Shown: one piece after another, positions 37,371 to 47,362 of the stretch
Layout of the letters: the number at the start of each line of letters is the position of its first letter
How positions within the stretch are numbered: the stretch's first letter is position 1
Origin: Nitrosomonas sp. Nm84
GTDB taxonomy: Bacteria > Pseudomonadota > Gammaproteobacteria > Burkholderiales > Nitrosomonadaceae
DNA length: 64,000 nucleotides
NCBI RefSeq assembly: GCF_003201565.1
Contig: NZ_QJJP01000005.1
Span: forward strand, 1-64,000
Direction of reading: 5' to 3'
The notes under the pieces: generated by a model
Databases searched by the model: none
What the model was told of the DNA's origin: nothing
The model's input: only the letters and a program-made list of their open reading frames with translations
Translations under genes and position numbers: made by a program

Positions 37371-38651
37371 TTAAATCTGCAACTGGAAAGAAATTCTGAA
37401 AATATCTTGCGTTGGACCCGATACTCCAGGCGCATAATTCAACCCTTTAGACAAGAGGTCGCCATGTTGATAGTAGGCTGAAACACGTGCATTAAAGCCA
37501 TCAATAATATAATTCAAACCCGCTTCAATTTCTTCTCGGTTACTGCTTTTATTAGGCTGAACACTGGTAAATCTTCCATAAGGTTGAAAGTGCCCGATGC
37601 CAATTTTAGTTGGAAGCATGTAAAGACCGGTTACTGTCCACGACTTGCCATCAAACATACAAAAACAACCAGGATCAGCAAATGCGGCAGTCGAATAGTC
37701 AGCATAGAACTGTTTATACTCAGCATTTAAAGTAGTGACGCCCATATTTCTAGGCAATACCTTTTCAAATAGCAAATCACCTGTAGCACCGAAAAAATCG
37801 CTACGATTCGCAAACGATCCGGCACCATCCTTTTGATAAGACATACCAAATGCCAGCGCTAAAATATCTCCCGCTTTGCCATAATAGGTACTTGCAGTGT
37901 AATAGCCAGGATTTTTTTCCGGATTCAGAAAATTATAAGTGACGCGCGCAGCCGTTAGTACAGTGCCACTCTGATTAGGCCCCACGGTGCGCGACGATTC
38001 CAATCCGCGATAAACACCCATGGCATAACCCAGCGTTCCGGGAATGAAGCCCGGTTCTGCATTGCCCCAGAAAGTCACGCCATCGCTACGACCATAACGG
38101 CCTGCGCCTCCATTGCCGAAATGTGTACTAAAATCCTGAGAAAAGAACGGGGTTCTGAAAGCATCATGCGTCGCTTGGAAAAAAGGCCCGCTTAATTCTC
38201 CACGTTCTGTAGGTACTAGCATGCGCCCGCCCCAAATGTTGAGATAGCGGTTGTATTCGAATTTAGCAATGGCATCAAGGATGTTGTAAGACATCTTGGG
38301 ATTATCGCCGGAGCTTGTATTATTACAGAAAAAACATTCGGTATTGACTTCAAATTTAAGGTATTGATTCAACTGTCCATTCAGATAAAGACGCGCATTA
38401 TCGTTACTATAAGTGCCGTTATTTAAATTTCCGTTTGAATTTTCCATCCACGTCCCGGTTCCTCGGTAACCAGCTCCCAATTTAATCCATCTCGTCTCAC
38501 TGGTTTGCACTTTGAGTTTGTCTGAGAGTGGTTGCATCGATACGTCCATCGCATTTGCTTGGAACGCAGACAAGAGAAAAACGATTAGGAGTGTGAGATA
38601 TAAATTAGTAATCTTAATTTCTGCTTGTAAGCTGTTATTTCTTGTCTGCAT
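37371..38651 (-). CDS. Outer-membrane porin-like protein, first gene of the urease operon
   Basis: From the ATG at 38651 (AAAGGA upstream) the product is 426 residues; an ATG four codons earlier (38663) is also possible. A signal peptide (LYLTLLIVFLLSAFQANA) precedes a sequence of alternating polar and aromatic beta strands that ends in FRISFQLQI, as in phosphate-selective porin O/P-like proteins. Two cysteine pairs are unusual for a porin: CFFC at about residue 110 and CFC at about residue 330. Placed 33 bases before ureD, it probably provides a urea or nickel pore; this is inferred from position. Confidence 0.75.
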   Translation of the reverse strand: MQTRNNSLQAEIKITNLYLTLLIVFLLSAFQANAMDVSMQPLSDKLKVQTSETRWIKLGAGYRGTGTWMENSNGNLNNGTYSNDNARLYLNGQLNQYLKFEVNTECFFCNNTSSGDNPKMSYNILDAIAKFEYNRYLNIWGGRMLVPTERGELSGPFFQATHDAFRTPFFSQDFSTHFGNGGAGRYGRSDGVTFWGNAEPGFIPGTLGYAMGVYRGLESSRTVGPNQSGTVLTAARVTYNFLNPEKNPGYYTASTYYGKAGDILALAFGMSYQKDGAGSFANRSDFFGATGDLLFEKVLPRNMGVTTLNAEYKQFYADYSTAAFADPGCFCMFDGKSWTVTGLYMLPTKIGIGHFQPYGRFTSVQPNKSSNREEIEAGLNYIIDGFNARVSAYYQHGDLLSKGLNYAPGVSGPTQDIFRISFQLQI

Positions 38652-39104
38652 GAAACTGCCCATCCTTTCCAGTATAAATTTATTAAATTGAATGACTGTG
38701 GAAAATAATCACTAACACGTAATTCTAAGGTTCGCCATTCTATAGCAAAAATCTATATAGGTAGGTCTGTAATATTTTTTCTATATTCCGTATGAAATTT
38801 GTTGTGATCAAACAAAATCGGACAGAGAAATCTGGATATGAAATCTCTCGATCTACTGGGCGCAGCGATAATATTTGGCTAACTATACGGCTTTGGCTTC
38901 TCAAGCCGCCTTCGAGTAGTTGCCACTCGATGATAAAGATACTACTGACATTCTGTTACGGACATCGAATTTTAAACTAGGATAGTTATTTCGCAGGCCC
39001 AGTGATTTTTATTAAGTAGGCTTTCCTGCGAGTAAGCTCATTAACATTTGATAGGGATGGCACGATACGGCATCAATTCTTCGTTACTACGGCAACATTA
39101 TTTT
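38652..39104. promoter_or_regulatory. Control region of the porin-urease operon
   Basis: No convincing gene is seen. A GTATGAAATTT sequence at 38790-38800 recurs as the complement of 28058-28068 in the divergent metal-ABC/receptor gap, so both control regions share 11 bases that include a NikR-like half-site. CGCAGG at 38992 pairs with CCTGCG at 39025 near the far side. A short plus-strand frame from 38792 shows no coding character. Confidence 0.4.
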
Positions 39105-39455
39105 TTACAGTTGCACTCCCATCCGACGCAAAAGATAGAAGAGAATAAAATAACAGCCAATGGTAATAGCAGCAGATAAGCTGAAACTAAACCAGAAACC
39201 CATACCTTGCTTAAGTAATATGGATAAGACTGGAAATAATAGCAGTGAAGGCAACACCAGCCAGAAAATTTGCATTGAAAGGTCTGCAATCTCCGATAGC
39301 GGGAAACCTTCAACATAGAGCCAAACGAACGCTAACAATGATGTAAGAGGTAGAGCTGCTATAAGTGCGGCAAAGCCGGTATTCCGCTTTGCAACTTCTG
39401 CGATAGCCACGATTACAATCGCAGAGATAAGAATTTTGGATGCATAATACAACAT
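39105..39455 (-). CDS. DUF3147 family membrane protein
   Basis: The 116-residue protein has four membrane segments. It begins with an IL.SAIVIVAIAEVAKRN pattern and continues AALIAALPLTSLLAFVWLYVE, both typical of DUF3147 proteins. The function of the family is not known. It stands alone between the urease operon and purC and has no recognised partner. Confidence 0.75.
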   Translation of the reverse strand: MLYYASKILISAIVIVAIAEVAKRNTGFAALIAALPLTSLLAFVWLYVEGFPLSEIADLSMQIFWLVLPSLLLFPVLSILLKQGMGFWFSFSLSAAITIGCYFILFYLLRRMGVQL

Positions 39456-39859
39456 AAGAACCTAGCGTTATCATTGTTCAACGAACAGAATTCGGACTGA
39501 CATCAGTTTTAAGCCACTTATATGTCCTCTATACTATTTTAAGCAGGAAAGATGAGGCACAAAAACTCGCAGAAATTTGCATGATAAGTCACAATTAAAT
39601 TGCTTTTATTATTCCCCAAAAATATCAAACTGAATACAGTTTATAAGCATGATTTATTATTGAGAGCGCCAGATCTTAAACCATATCATTTTTCACCTCA
39701 CTAGCTAGTAGTTTAAATTTGTTAACAAGATATCCAAACTTTTTAAACGTTTCAGTCTGTTTTTATCTATTTCGCTCCTTCCACCCGGCTACAATTAAGC
39801 CTCCGAAATAACGCAATAAATTATGTCAAAAATAACATCAATTTTTGTAAGATTTATGG
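39456..39859. other. AT-rich intergenic region downstream of purC
   Basis: No gene, clear hairpin or repeat was found in these 404 bases. The promoter of the DUF3147 gene must lie at its left side. No terminator for purC was recognised. Confidence 0.4.
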
Positions 39860-40753
39860 TCACGTTAACAACCGCAGTGCTTCCTGATACTTTTCCATTG
39901 TCTGCTGCAAAATTTGATCGGGTAATTCAGGCGCTGGGGCTTTTTTGTTCCAATCCTGTTTTTCCAGCCAATCGCGCACGAATTGTTTGTCGAAACTGGG
40001 CGGGTTTTGCCCGGCCTGGTATTGATCGGCGGGCCAGAATCGTGATGAATCCGGCGTCAGTACTTCGTCGATCAGATACAGCTCGCCTGCGTCATCTTGC
40101 CCGAATTCAAACTTGGTATCCGCAATGATAATGCCGCGTTGCGCTGCGTAATCAGATGCTTCTGTGTAGAGCTGGATAGCCTTTTCACTGACTTTTGCAG
40201 TCAGTGCTTTCCCGAGTTGGTTTTCCACTTCCGCCAGGGAAATATTCTCATCATGCGCGCCCGCTGCGGCTTTGGTTGACGGTGTAAATATGGCGCCACC
40301 CGGCAGTTTTTCGGCCAGCTTCAATCCAGCAGGGAGTTGAATGCCGCAAATGGCGCCGGTTTGCTGATAGTCTTTCCATCCCGATCCAACCACATAGCCG
40401 CGCACAATCACTTCAATCGGCAATGGCTCTAAGCGCCTGATGACAAATGCGCGATCACGTACTTGTTCGCGTTCGTTCTCCGCAACCACGGATTCCGGTG
40501 CAATGCCGGTCAAATGATTGGGCATGACATGCGCCAGTTTCTTGAACCAAAAATCGGACAGCGCCGTCAGCAGTTTCCCCTTGCCCGGCACAGCAGTTGG
40601 CAAAATCACATCAAATGCCGACAAGCGATCGGTTTGCACGATGAGCAATTTATCGCCATTCACGGCATAGATATCTCTGACTTTGCCGCGATGTAGCAAT
40701 GGCAGGCTTTGGATGCTGGTTTCAAACAAGGCGGATGGATTTATCATGAGCAT
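39860..40753 (-). CDS. purC: Phosphoribosylaminoimidazole-succinocarboxamide synthase (SAICAR synthetase)
   Basis: PurC joins CAIR and aspartate with ATP in purine synthesis. The 297-residue protein has [30 protein letters not shown] split over the N-terminus, [10 protein letters not shown] and the [25 protein letters not shown] metal/substrate segment. It is the longer type seen in beta-proteobacteria. Starts at TTG 40762, ATG 40753 or ATG 40747 are all possible; none has a strong ribosome binding site. It overlaps purK by about 30 bases, within a purE-purK-purC operon. Confidence 0.93.
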   Translation of the reverse strand: MLMINPSALFETSIQSLPLLHRGKVRDIYAVNGDKLLIVQTDRLSAFDVILPTAVPGKGKLLTALSDFWFKKLAHVMPNHLTGIAPESVVAENEREQVRDRAFVIRRLEPLPIEVIVRGYVVGSGWKDYQQTGAICGIQLPAGLKLAEKLPGGAIFTPSTKAAAGAHDENISLAEVENQLGKALTAKVSEKAIQLYTEASDYAAQRGIIIADTKFEFGQDDAGELYLIDEVLTPDSSRFWPADQYQAGQNPPSFDKQFVRDWLEKQDWNKKAPAPELPDQILQQTMEKYQEALRLLT

Positions 40754-41891
40754 TGGATTCAATTGTGTTTAAAGCATTTTTAATGTGGATGGCTTCTTGT
40801 AACACTGTGTCAACATTCTCGCCCAAAACAGTGTAATGACCCATTTTTCGACCCGATCGTGCTGCGGTCTTACCGTATAAATGTAATTTGGCCGATGCAT
40901 GTTGCAGAACCAGATTCCAATCAGGCTCGCCGTGTTGCCACAAATCGCCCAACAGATTAACCATTACGGCAGCGCTATGTTGCGCGGTTTCTCCCAACGG
41001 CAAACCGCACAGTGTACGCACCTGCTGTTCAAACTGTGACGTGATACAGGCATTGATCGAATAATGTCCGCTATTATGCGGACGCGGCGCAATTTCATTG
41101 ATCAATAACTCATCATCTTGCAACACAAAAAACTCCACGCACAACACGCCCTGATAACTTAGATTTTTAACAATCTGACAGGCAACGTTTTGCGCTTGCT
41201 GCGCTAATTGCTGCGAGATTCTTGCTGGCACGATACTGATATCGAGAATGCCGTTAACATGGTGATTCTCAGAAACCGGGAAAGTTTTTAACTCTCCATC
41301 GTAGCCGCGTGCCACCACAACGGATATCTCATTTTTGAGCGGCATGAATTTTTCCAGCACGCAAACCGGATGATTCAATTGCGCATAGGCGACCAGTAAT
41401 TCTGCTTCATCAGCAACAGCTTTCTGTCCCTTGCCATCATAACCGAACTGACTGACTTTCAGGATGCCGGGAAGCAAGTCCGCGACATCTTGCGTTGCGA
41501 TGTCACTCTGTTGCTGTATAACCGCAAACGGTGCAACGGCAAAACCGTTGATACCCAAGAATTGTTTTTCTGCAATCCTATTTTGTGCGATGGAAACACT
41601 GTAGGCATCCGGGCTGACGACACAAGATTTAGCGAGCGTTCGTAATGATTTCGCAGGAATATTTTCAAATTCGGTGGTAATGGCGGCACATTGGCTGCTG
41701 AGTTTTTCCAGTGCTGCTTGATCCGCATAATCCGCACAGATGAAATCATCAGCAACCCGCCCGGCTGGACTATCACTGGCGGGATCCAATACCGTCACCC
41801 GGTATCCTATTTGTTGAGCCGCCATCACAAACATGCGTCCCAGCTGCCCGCCTCCAAGGACACCCAGCATGGCTCCAGGCATAATGCGCAT
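40722..41891 (-). CDS. purK: N5-carboxyaminoimidazole ribonucleotide synthase
   Basis: The 389-residue ATP-grasp enzyme converts AIR, bicarbonate and ATP to N5-CAIR. It starts with [21 protein letters not shown], has [13 protein letters not shown] in the ATP-grasp lid and [13 protein letters not shown] with metal-binding Asn and Glu. It shares one base with the purE stop (TAATG). It provides the substrate for PurE in the same operon. Confidence 0.94.
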   Translation of the reverse strand: MRIMPGAMLGVLGGGQLGRMFVMAAQQIGYRVTVLDPASDSPAGRVADDFICADYADQAALEKLSSQCAAITTEFENIPAKSLRTLAKSCVVSPDAYSVSIAQNRIAEKQFLGINGFAVAPFAVIQQQSDIATQDVADLLPGILKVSQFGYDGKGQKAVADEAELLVAYAQLNHPVCVLEKFMPLKNEISVVVARGYDGELKTFPVSENHHVNGILDISIVPARISQQLAQQAQNVACQIVKNLSYQGVLCVEFFVLQDDELLINEIAPRPHNSGHYSINACITSQFEQQVRTLCGLPLGETAQHSAAVMVNLLGDLWQHGEPDWNLVLQHASAKLHLYGKTAARSGRKMGHYTVLGENVDTVLQEAIHIKNALNTIESNAHDKSIRLV

Positions 41892-42379
41892 TATCGCGGT
41901 AACTCAGAAGCCAGCACCGCTTCGGTCTGCTTCTGCCGGAATTCGTTCAATTGCACATTCAATTCGTTATCATCTACCGCCAATAACGCAACCGCAAACA
42001 ACCCCGCATTAGCTGCGCCTGCTTCACCAATAGCAAACGTCGCAACGGGCACGCCTTTAGGCATCTGAGCAATCGACAGCAGTGAATCGAGTCCTTGTAA
42101 ATGCTTGGAATTCACTGGAACACCCAAAACCGGTAACGTGGTTTTTGCGGCAATCATGCCCGGCAGATGCGCGGCACCCCCTGCCCCTGCAATAATGCAC
42201 TTTATGCCGCGCGCTCTGGCCTCTGCGGCAAATTGAAACATCAAATCCGGTGTACGATGCGCTGAAACCACTTTGGCCTCATAAGCAACATGAAATTCAT
42301 CCAGTATCGCAACGGCATGCTGCATCACATCCCAATCGCTTTTACTACCCATCACTACGCTAATTAATGGTTTAATCAT
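41891..42379 (-). CDS. purE: N5-carboxyaminoimidazole ribonucleotide mutase
   Basis: The 162-residue enzyme rearranges N5-CAIR to CAIR. It shows the class I motifs [22 protein letters not shown] and [11 protein letters not shown]. It heads the purE-purK-purC operon, leaving a 234-base gap to the ExbD-like gene on the other strand. Confidence 0.95.
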   Translation of the reverse strand: MIKPLISVVMGSKSDWDVMQHAVAILDEFHVAYEAKVVSAHRTPDLMFQFAAEARARGIKCIIAGAGGAAHLPGMIAAKTTLPVLGVPVNSKHLQGLDSLLSIAQMPKGVPVATFAIGEAGAANAGLFAVALLAVDDNELNVQLNEFRQKQTEAVLASELPR

Positions 42380-42613
42380 TTAACTTCAGTCTGCTATAAA
42401 TTTGAGAATAACGATGAACAGAATCTTGCATAATCAAGCTATAAAAACACGGCTGGCTATTTTATAAGTCTGTGCAATAATCGTGTGATTTATTTTGATA
42501 GCTTCGATAAAAATGCAATTGGTATTATACTAGCCGTACTCAGTATCACCCTGTTGAATGGCCTATATTTCAGCGTAACAGTTTTCATTAAATTATCTAC
42601 AAAAACAGTTTTT

Positions 42614-43045
42614 ATGAATTTTCAGCGCGGAAAACAAAACGACGAGCCAGAAATCAACCTGGTTCCGATGATTGATGTGTTATTGGTGATACTCATTTTC
42701 TTGATTGTTACCACCACGTATTCAAAATTTGCTGAACTCGAAATCAACTTGCCGCAAGCGAATGCGGAAGAGGTCGACAAAAATGTCGAGAAACCCAATA
42801 ATATCGATATTACTGTCAACGCTGCGGGTGACTACACGATCAACCGGATGCCCATTAAATTTTCCAGTATAGAAAGCCTGCGTGATGCATTACAGTCTGC
42901 AGCCCAGGATCTATCGGATCCATTTATCATTATCAATGCGGACGCAAAAGCTACTCATCAATCGGTCATCACTATTATGGAAGCTGCTCGTTTGGCAGGA
43001 CACAATAAAATTACCTTTACCACTGAAACAAACAGCGCCAAATAA
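42614..43045 (+). CDS. Orphan ExbD/TolR-family protein
   Basis: The 143-residue protein has the family features: a short cytoplasmic part, one membrane helix with the proton-path Asp (INLVPMIDVLLVILIFLIVTT) and a periplasmic domain. No ExbB/TolQ gene lies beside it, which is unusual because these proteins work only with such a partner; the exbB at 6383 is far away. The open frame extends upstream to a GTG at 42485, adding 43 residues with another hydrophobic stretch (IGIILAVLSITLLNGLYFSVTVFI); neither start has a good ribosome binding site. The longer form would have two membrane helices. Confidence 0.78.
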   Translation: MNFQRGKQNDEPEINLVPMIDVLLVILIFLIVTTTYSKFAELEINLPQANAEEVDKNVEKPNNIDITVNAAGDYTINRMPIKFSSIESLRDALQSAAQDLSDPFIIINADAKATHQSVITIMEAARLAGHNKITFTTETNSAK

Positions 43046-43129
43046 CCAGTCAAATCAAATACAATTTATCAACATAACATGACATCACTCATTCGTCGTA
43101 TCAGTAACGTATTCTTTAAGGAGAAAATA

Positions 43130-43771
43130 ATGTCTAGTAGCAATCTTGAAAACTTTTCTAAAAGTGCTCAATCGGGCTCACAGTACATACTGGCACCGCT
43201 GCCATATGCAAATAACGCATTGGAGCCCGTGATATCAAGCAACACACTCGGTTTTCACTATGGCAAGCACCACAAAACTTATGTGGATAATTTGAATAAT
43301 CTAGTGGCCAATACCGATCTGGCAGGCCAATCACTGGAACACATTATCAAAGCAACCGCCGGGCAGGCTGACAAAGCCGCCATTTTCAATAATGCTGCGC
43401 AAGTATGGAACCACATGTTTTATTGGCATAGCTTAAAACCCAATGGCGGTGGCGAACCGTCCGCAGCACTGAAGCAAAAAATTGAAGCCTCGTTTGGCAG
43501 TATCGATGCATGTAAAAAGGAATTTGCCCAGGCGGCCATGACGCAATTCGGCAGCGGATGGGCATGGCTGGCGCTGGATGGAGACAAGATCACCGTCGCA
43601 AAAACAGGCAACGCCGACTCTCCATTGACCAAAAATATCCGGCCATTATTGACCATCGACGTATGGGAGCACGCCTATTATCTAGATTACCAAAATCGCC
43701 GCGCAGATTACGTGAATACCATATTGGATAAGTTGATCAATTGGGATTTTGCTGCGGCCAATCTTGGATAA
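43130..43771 (+). CDS. sodB: Iron superoxide dismutase
   Basis: The 213-residue enzyme converts superoxide to hydrogen peroxide and oxygen. Metal ligands are visible: His in LGFHYGKHH, His in [10 protein letters not shown], and Asp and His in [13 protein letters not shown]. The family fits Fe- or cambialistic SOD. The ATG at 43130 with AAGGAG is chosen over an in-frame ATG at 43079. No export signal is present, so it acts in the cytoplasm. hisG follows after 11 bases. Confidence 0.93.
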   Translation: MSSSNLENFSKSAQSGSQYILAPLPYANNALEPVISSNTLGFHYGKHHKTYVDNLNNLVANTDLAGQSLEHIIKATAGQADKAAIFNNAAQVWNHMFYWHSLKPNGGGEPSAALKQKIEASFGSIDACKKEFAQAAMTQFGSGWAWLALDGDKITVAKTGNADSPLTKNIRPLLTIDVWEHAYYLDYQNRRADYVNTILDKLINWDFAAANLG

Positions 43772-43782
43772 TCTCCCGATTT

Positions 43783-44427
43783 ATGACTGATATCACCATC
43801 GCCCTGTCAAAAGGGCGAATTTTTGAAGATACCGCACCTCTGCTAAAAGCAGCAGGAATTATCGCGCTGGACGATCCAGAATCATCACGCAAATTAATTC
43901 TCACCACCAATCGCAGCAATGTACGCTTGATTATTGTGCGCGCATCGGATGTACCGACGTATGTGCAATATGGTGCAGCGGATCTGGGTATTGCTGGAAA
44001 AGATGTGTTACATGAGCACGGTGGTATCGGTCTTTATCAACCGCTGGATCTGAACATTGCGCGTTGCCGGATGATGGTAGCCGTACCTGAAGGTTTCGAT
44101 TACGACTCTGCCGTGCGCCAAGGTGCGCGATTACGTATCGCGACCAAATATGTACAGACTGCTCGAGAACACTTTGCCGACAAAGGTGTCCATGTCGATC
44201 TGATCAAATTGTATGGATCAATGGAATTGGCGCCATTAGTGGGTTTAGCTGATGCGATCGTTGATCTGGTATCGAGCGGCAATACATTAAAAGCCAATCA
44301 TCTTAAAGCGGTGGAAGAAATCATGCCGATCTCGGCAAGATTGATTATTAACCAGGCCGCACTGAAGCTTAAGAGAGAGATCATTCAACCGGTGTTGGAT
44401 GCGTTTTCTGATGCTATCAAACAGTAG
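43783..44427 (+). CDS. hisG: ATP phosphoribosyltransferase, short form
   Basis: HisG makes phosphoribosyl-ATP, the first step of histidine synthesis. The 214-residue product is the short form that lacks the C-terminal regulatory domain and depends on HisZ, which is not in the window. It starts [18 protein letters not shown] and has the PRPP loop [13 protein letters not shown]. The ATG at 43783 fits the family; the open frame upstream is inside sodB. The hisD gene follows. Confidence 0.94.
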   Translation: MTDITIALSKGRIFEDTAPLLKAAGIIALDDPESSRKLILTTNRSNVRLIIVRASDVPTYVQYGAADLGIAGKDVLHEHGGIGLYQPLDLNIARCRMMVAVPEGFDYDSAVRQGARLRIATKYVQTAREHFADKGVHVDLIKLYGSMELAPLVGLADAIVDLVSSGNTLKANHLKAVEEIMPISARLIINQAALKLKREIIQPVLDAFSDAIKQ

Positions 44428-44466
44428 GGCCACCAATGTCGCCTCAGCAGGAATTCACTTCACACC

Positions 44467-45768
44467 ATGATTCCAATCAAACGATTTAATTCAGTCGATT
44501 CTGACTTTAATGCCAATCTTGACAAGCTATTGGCCTTTGAAAATGCACAAGACGATGCGATCGATTCGACAGTAGCCAAAATCCTTGCCGATATCCGTAC
44601 CCGCAAGGACGCTGCGTTAATCGAATATACCAACCGCTTTGACAAACTTTCCGCAGCGTCCGCCAAAGATCTCGAGCTCACACAAGATCATCTGCAGCGA
44701 TCCTTGGCAGCTTTACCGTCGCCCCAACGGATTGCACTGGAGCAAGCCGCTGAACGAGTCCGCAGCTACCATGAAAAACAACAGCTCAGTTCATGGCAAT
44801 ACACGGATTCAGACGATACGCTACTCGGCCAGAAAGTCACGCCGTTGGATCGTGTAGGCTTATATGTACCTGGCGGCAAGGCCTCCTACCCTTCCTCTGT
44901 GTTGATGAACGCCATTCCCGCAAAAGTAGCGGGGGTAAAAGAATTGATCATGGTTGTTCCCACACCGAATGGGGAAAGAAGCGACCTGGTCCTGGCAGCC
45001 GCAGCAATCAGCAAGGTTGATCGGGTTTTTACGATCGGAGGCGCACAGGCTGTTGGTGCATTGGCTTATGGCACGGAAACAATACCGCAAGTTGACAAGA
45101 TTGTTGGCCCCGGGAACGCCTACGTCGCCGCTGCCAAGCGCCGGGTATTCGGCATCGTCGGCATCGATATGGTTGCCGGTCCTTCTGAAATTCTCGTAAT
45201 TTGTGACGGCAAAACCAACCCTGACTGGATTGCCATGGATCTGTTCTCTCAGGCGGAACACGATGAACTAGCCCAATCCATTTTGCTATCTCCCGACGCA
45301 GCATTTCTCGACCAGGTGATGCAAAGTATTAATCGTCTGCTAGACGGAATGCCACGCAAAGATGTTATTCGAGCTTCGCTGCAAAATCGCGGCGCTTTGA
45401 TTCAGGTAAAAGATCTGGATGAAGCCTGCGCAATCGCCAACAAAATTGCACCCGAACATCTGGAATTATCGATTGATCAACCGGAGCACTGGGTCAATAA
45501 AATCAGACATGCCGGCGCTATTTTTCTCGGCCGCTATGCCTGTGAAGCCCTGGGTGATTATTGCGCCGGCCCCAATCATGTACTACCTACATCTCGAACA
45601 GCACGATTTTCCTCACCATTGGGTGTTTACGATTTTCAGAAGCGCAGCAGTCTCATTCAGGTTTCTCAACAAGGTGCAGCAAAACTTGGAAAAATTGCCT
45701 CTGTTCTGGCCTATGGGGAAGGATTGCAGGCACATGCCCTATCAGCAGAATATCGCTATAAAGATTGA
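44467..45768 (+). CDS. hisD: Histidinol dehydrogenase
   Basis: The 433-residue zinc enzyme oxidises histidinol to histidine in two NAD-dependent steps. Seen are [15 protein letters not shown], the [15 protein letters not shown]-region, [12 protein letters not shown], the AEHDELAQ zinc ligand segment and [11 protein letters not shown]. It lies 39 bases after hisG. hisC and hisB, which often follow in beta-proteobacteria, are missing here; an RNA methyltransferase follows instead. Confidence 0.95.
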   Translation: MIPIKRFNSVDSDFNANLDKLLAFENAQDDAIDSTVAKILADIRTRKDAALIEYTNRFDKLSAASAKDLELTQDHLQRSLAALPSPQRIALEQAAERVRSYHEKQQLSSWQYTDSDDTLLGQKVTPLDRVGLYVPGGKASYPSSVLMNAIPAKVAGVKELIMVVPTPNGERSDLVLAAAAISKVDRVFTIGGAQAVGALAYGTETIPQVDKIVGPGNAYVAAAKRRVFGIVGIDMVAGPSEILVICDGKTNPDWIAMDLFSQAEHDELAQSILLSPDAAFLDQVMQSINRLLDGMPRKDVIRASLQNRGALIQVKDLDEACAIANKIAPEHLELSIDQPEHWVNKIRHAGAIFLGRYACEALGDYCAGPNHVLPTSRTARFSSPLGVYDFQKRSSLIQVSQQGAAKLGKIASVLAYGEGLQAHALSAEYRYKD

Positions 45769-45821
45769 TAAGATCCTGAATTATTACTGCGACAATTTAT
45801 CGATGACTGTGGGATTCAATC

Positions 45822-46646
45822 ATGACGATTATTACCTCACGTGATCACCCCCTCATTAAGCAATTGATTAAGCTGGAAGGATCATTACAATATCGTAAGA
45901 AAACAGGTTTAACATTGCTGGATGGCATACATCTCGTTCAAATTTACGGTTCAGTACTGGGTACACCTGAAAGTTTAATTGTCAGCCAATCCTATTTCGA
46001 AACTACCGAAAATAAACGTTTTCTCAATATACTTTTTGGCAATACGCTACCTAAAATAATCGTCGCCAGTAATGCACTATTTCGTGCCATATCCCCTGTA
46101 AAAACACCGACAGGTATTCTCGCGCTTATTACAAAGCCCGAATTGAAGAACGAATCCGGCAATGAGAAAGAAACTTCTAGTGTTTTGTTGGAAACAATCC
46201 AGGATCCTGGAAATCTAGGCTCTATTTTACGTTCGGCAGCCGCGGCTAATATCAAAAATATCTATTTATCCAAACAATGTACCGATGCTTGGTCGCCCAA
46301 GACACTACGGGCTGCCATGGGGGCGCATTTTTTCTTGCATATCCATGAAAATTGCGATTTACATCAGATTGCACAACAATCTCCCGGAACTGTTATTGCC
46401 ACATCCATTCAAGCCAGTAAAAACCTGTTTGAAATTTCACTGGTGGGACCGGTAGCATTTGTATTCGGTAACGAAGGGACAGGATTGTCGAAAGAAATAA
46501 TACAAGCAGCCGACGAGAATATCTCCATTCCCATGCCCGGCAAAACCGAATCATTGAATGCCGCTGCTGCTGCCGCTATTTGTTTTTTTGAGAAAGTACG
46601 CCAAGATAGAGTATCAGCATTGCATCCCGATATTGGAACTAAATAA
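45822..46646 (+). CDS. TrmH/SpoU family RNA 2'-O-methyltransferase
   Basis: The 274-residue protein has an N-terminal substrate-binding domain (ITSRDHPLIKQLIKLEGSLQYRK split around HPLIK) and the C-terminal SpoU knot domain with LLETIQDPGNLGSILRSA (motif 1), FVFGNEGTGLS (motif 2) and ISIPMPGKTESLNAAAAAAI (motif 3). It methylates ribose in rRNA or tRNA with S-adenosylmethionine; the target cannot be told. It probably belongs to the hisG-hisD transcript. Confidence 0.88.
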   Translation: MTIITSRDHPLIKQLIKLEGSLQYRKKTGLTLLDGIHLVQIYGSVLGTPESLIVSQSYFETTENKRFLNILFGNTLPKIIVASNALFRAISPVKTPTGILALITKPELKNESGNEKETSSVLLETIQDPGNLGSILRSAAAANIKNIYLSKQCTDAWSPKTLRAAMGAHFFLHIHENCDLHQIAQQSPGTVIATSIQASKNLFEISLVGPVAFVFGNEGTGLSKEIIQAADENISIPMPGKTESLNAAAAAAICFFEKVRQDRVSALHPDIGTK

Positions 46647-46696
46647 TATAGCGGTGTATCATACTGCACCGAACAACACAGTATCTTTGGAGTACC

Positions 46697-47044
46697 ATGA
46701 AAATCTCGTTTATGTCTCTTATCATCTTGCTTGGATGTTTGCTATTTAATTCTGCCAGTGTCATGGCACTGCATCATGAACCACAAAATGCACAGGAATC
46801 CGATGGAAAAATGTCCAACAATGAAGGAAAAGTCATCGATATTATTGATACCACCGGTTATACCTATATGGAATTAGAGAATGGCGGCAATCGCTTCTGG
46901 ATTGCCGCTCCCACGACCAAAGTCAATAAAGGCGATCATATCCGTTTCATTGAAAATATGGTAATGACCAACTTCACCAGCAAAACACTGAATCGCACCT
47001 TCAGCACACTGATTTTCGTTACTTCTACGGAAGTAAAAAAATAA
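46697..47044 (+). CDS. NrfJ-like periplasmic OB-fold protein
   Basis: The 115-residue protein has a signal peptide (SLIILLGCLLFNSASVMA) and a small beta domain with GKVIDIIDTTGYTYMELENG, FWIAAPTTKVNKGD and FTSKTLNRTFSTLIFV. These segments are typical of the NrfJ-related family, which was named from its place beside cytochrome c nitrite reductase genes in other bacteria. No such genes are near here. CTTTGGAG stands before the ATG. Confidence 0.8.
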   Translation: MKISFMSLIILLGCLLFNSASVMALHHEPQNAQESDGKMSNNEGKVIDIIDTTGYTYMELENGGNRFWIAAPTTKVNKGDHIRFIENMVMTNFTSKTLNRTFSTLIFVTSTEVKK

Positions 47045-47362
47045 CTCCTGAGGAAATTAGCAAAACCCTATTCTTAGAATCTAGACCACAAATACTGTCG
47101 CCTTTATTTATGGCGCATGCATTAATTCAGCTTTAACCAAAAAATTACGAAGAACAGCAGCTTGGCGTTGCTGTTCTTCGTTGCAAGACATGCCACATGA
47201 AATTTGATGTCCAATCACACAAACTTAACTTTTCATTCTTCATAATTCTTTTCACACTATCTCCCAGCTAACGATAAAGCCGCCGACGCCATTCTTAATG
47301 GAGTTATACAGACAATCAATACCGCCATCTTAGTACCTTAACCAAGCGTTTTTATAGATCCA
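47045..47362. other. Intergenic region with a 12-bp perfect hairpin
   Basis: CGAAGAACAGCA (47148-47159) pairs perfectly with TGCTGTTCTTCG (47169-47180) around a 9-base loop. No T-run follows, so it is either a weak terminator shared by the convergent genes on both sides or another RNA/DNA element. No gene is seen in the rest. Confidence 0.55.

Noticed and set aside
38792-38980. A 62-codon plus-strand frame upstream of the urease operon
   Set aside because: No ribosome binding site, odd composition, no recognisable family, and it overlaps the likely promoter region of the porin-urease operon.
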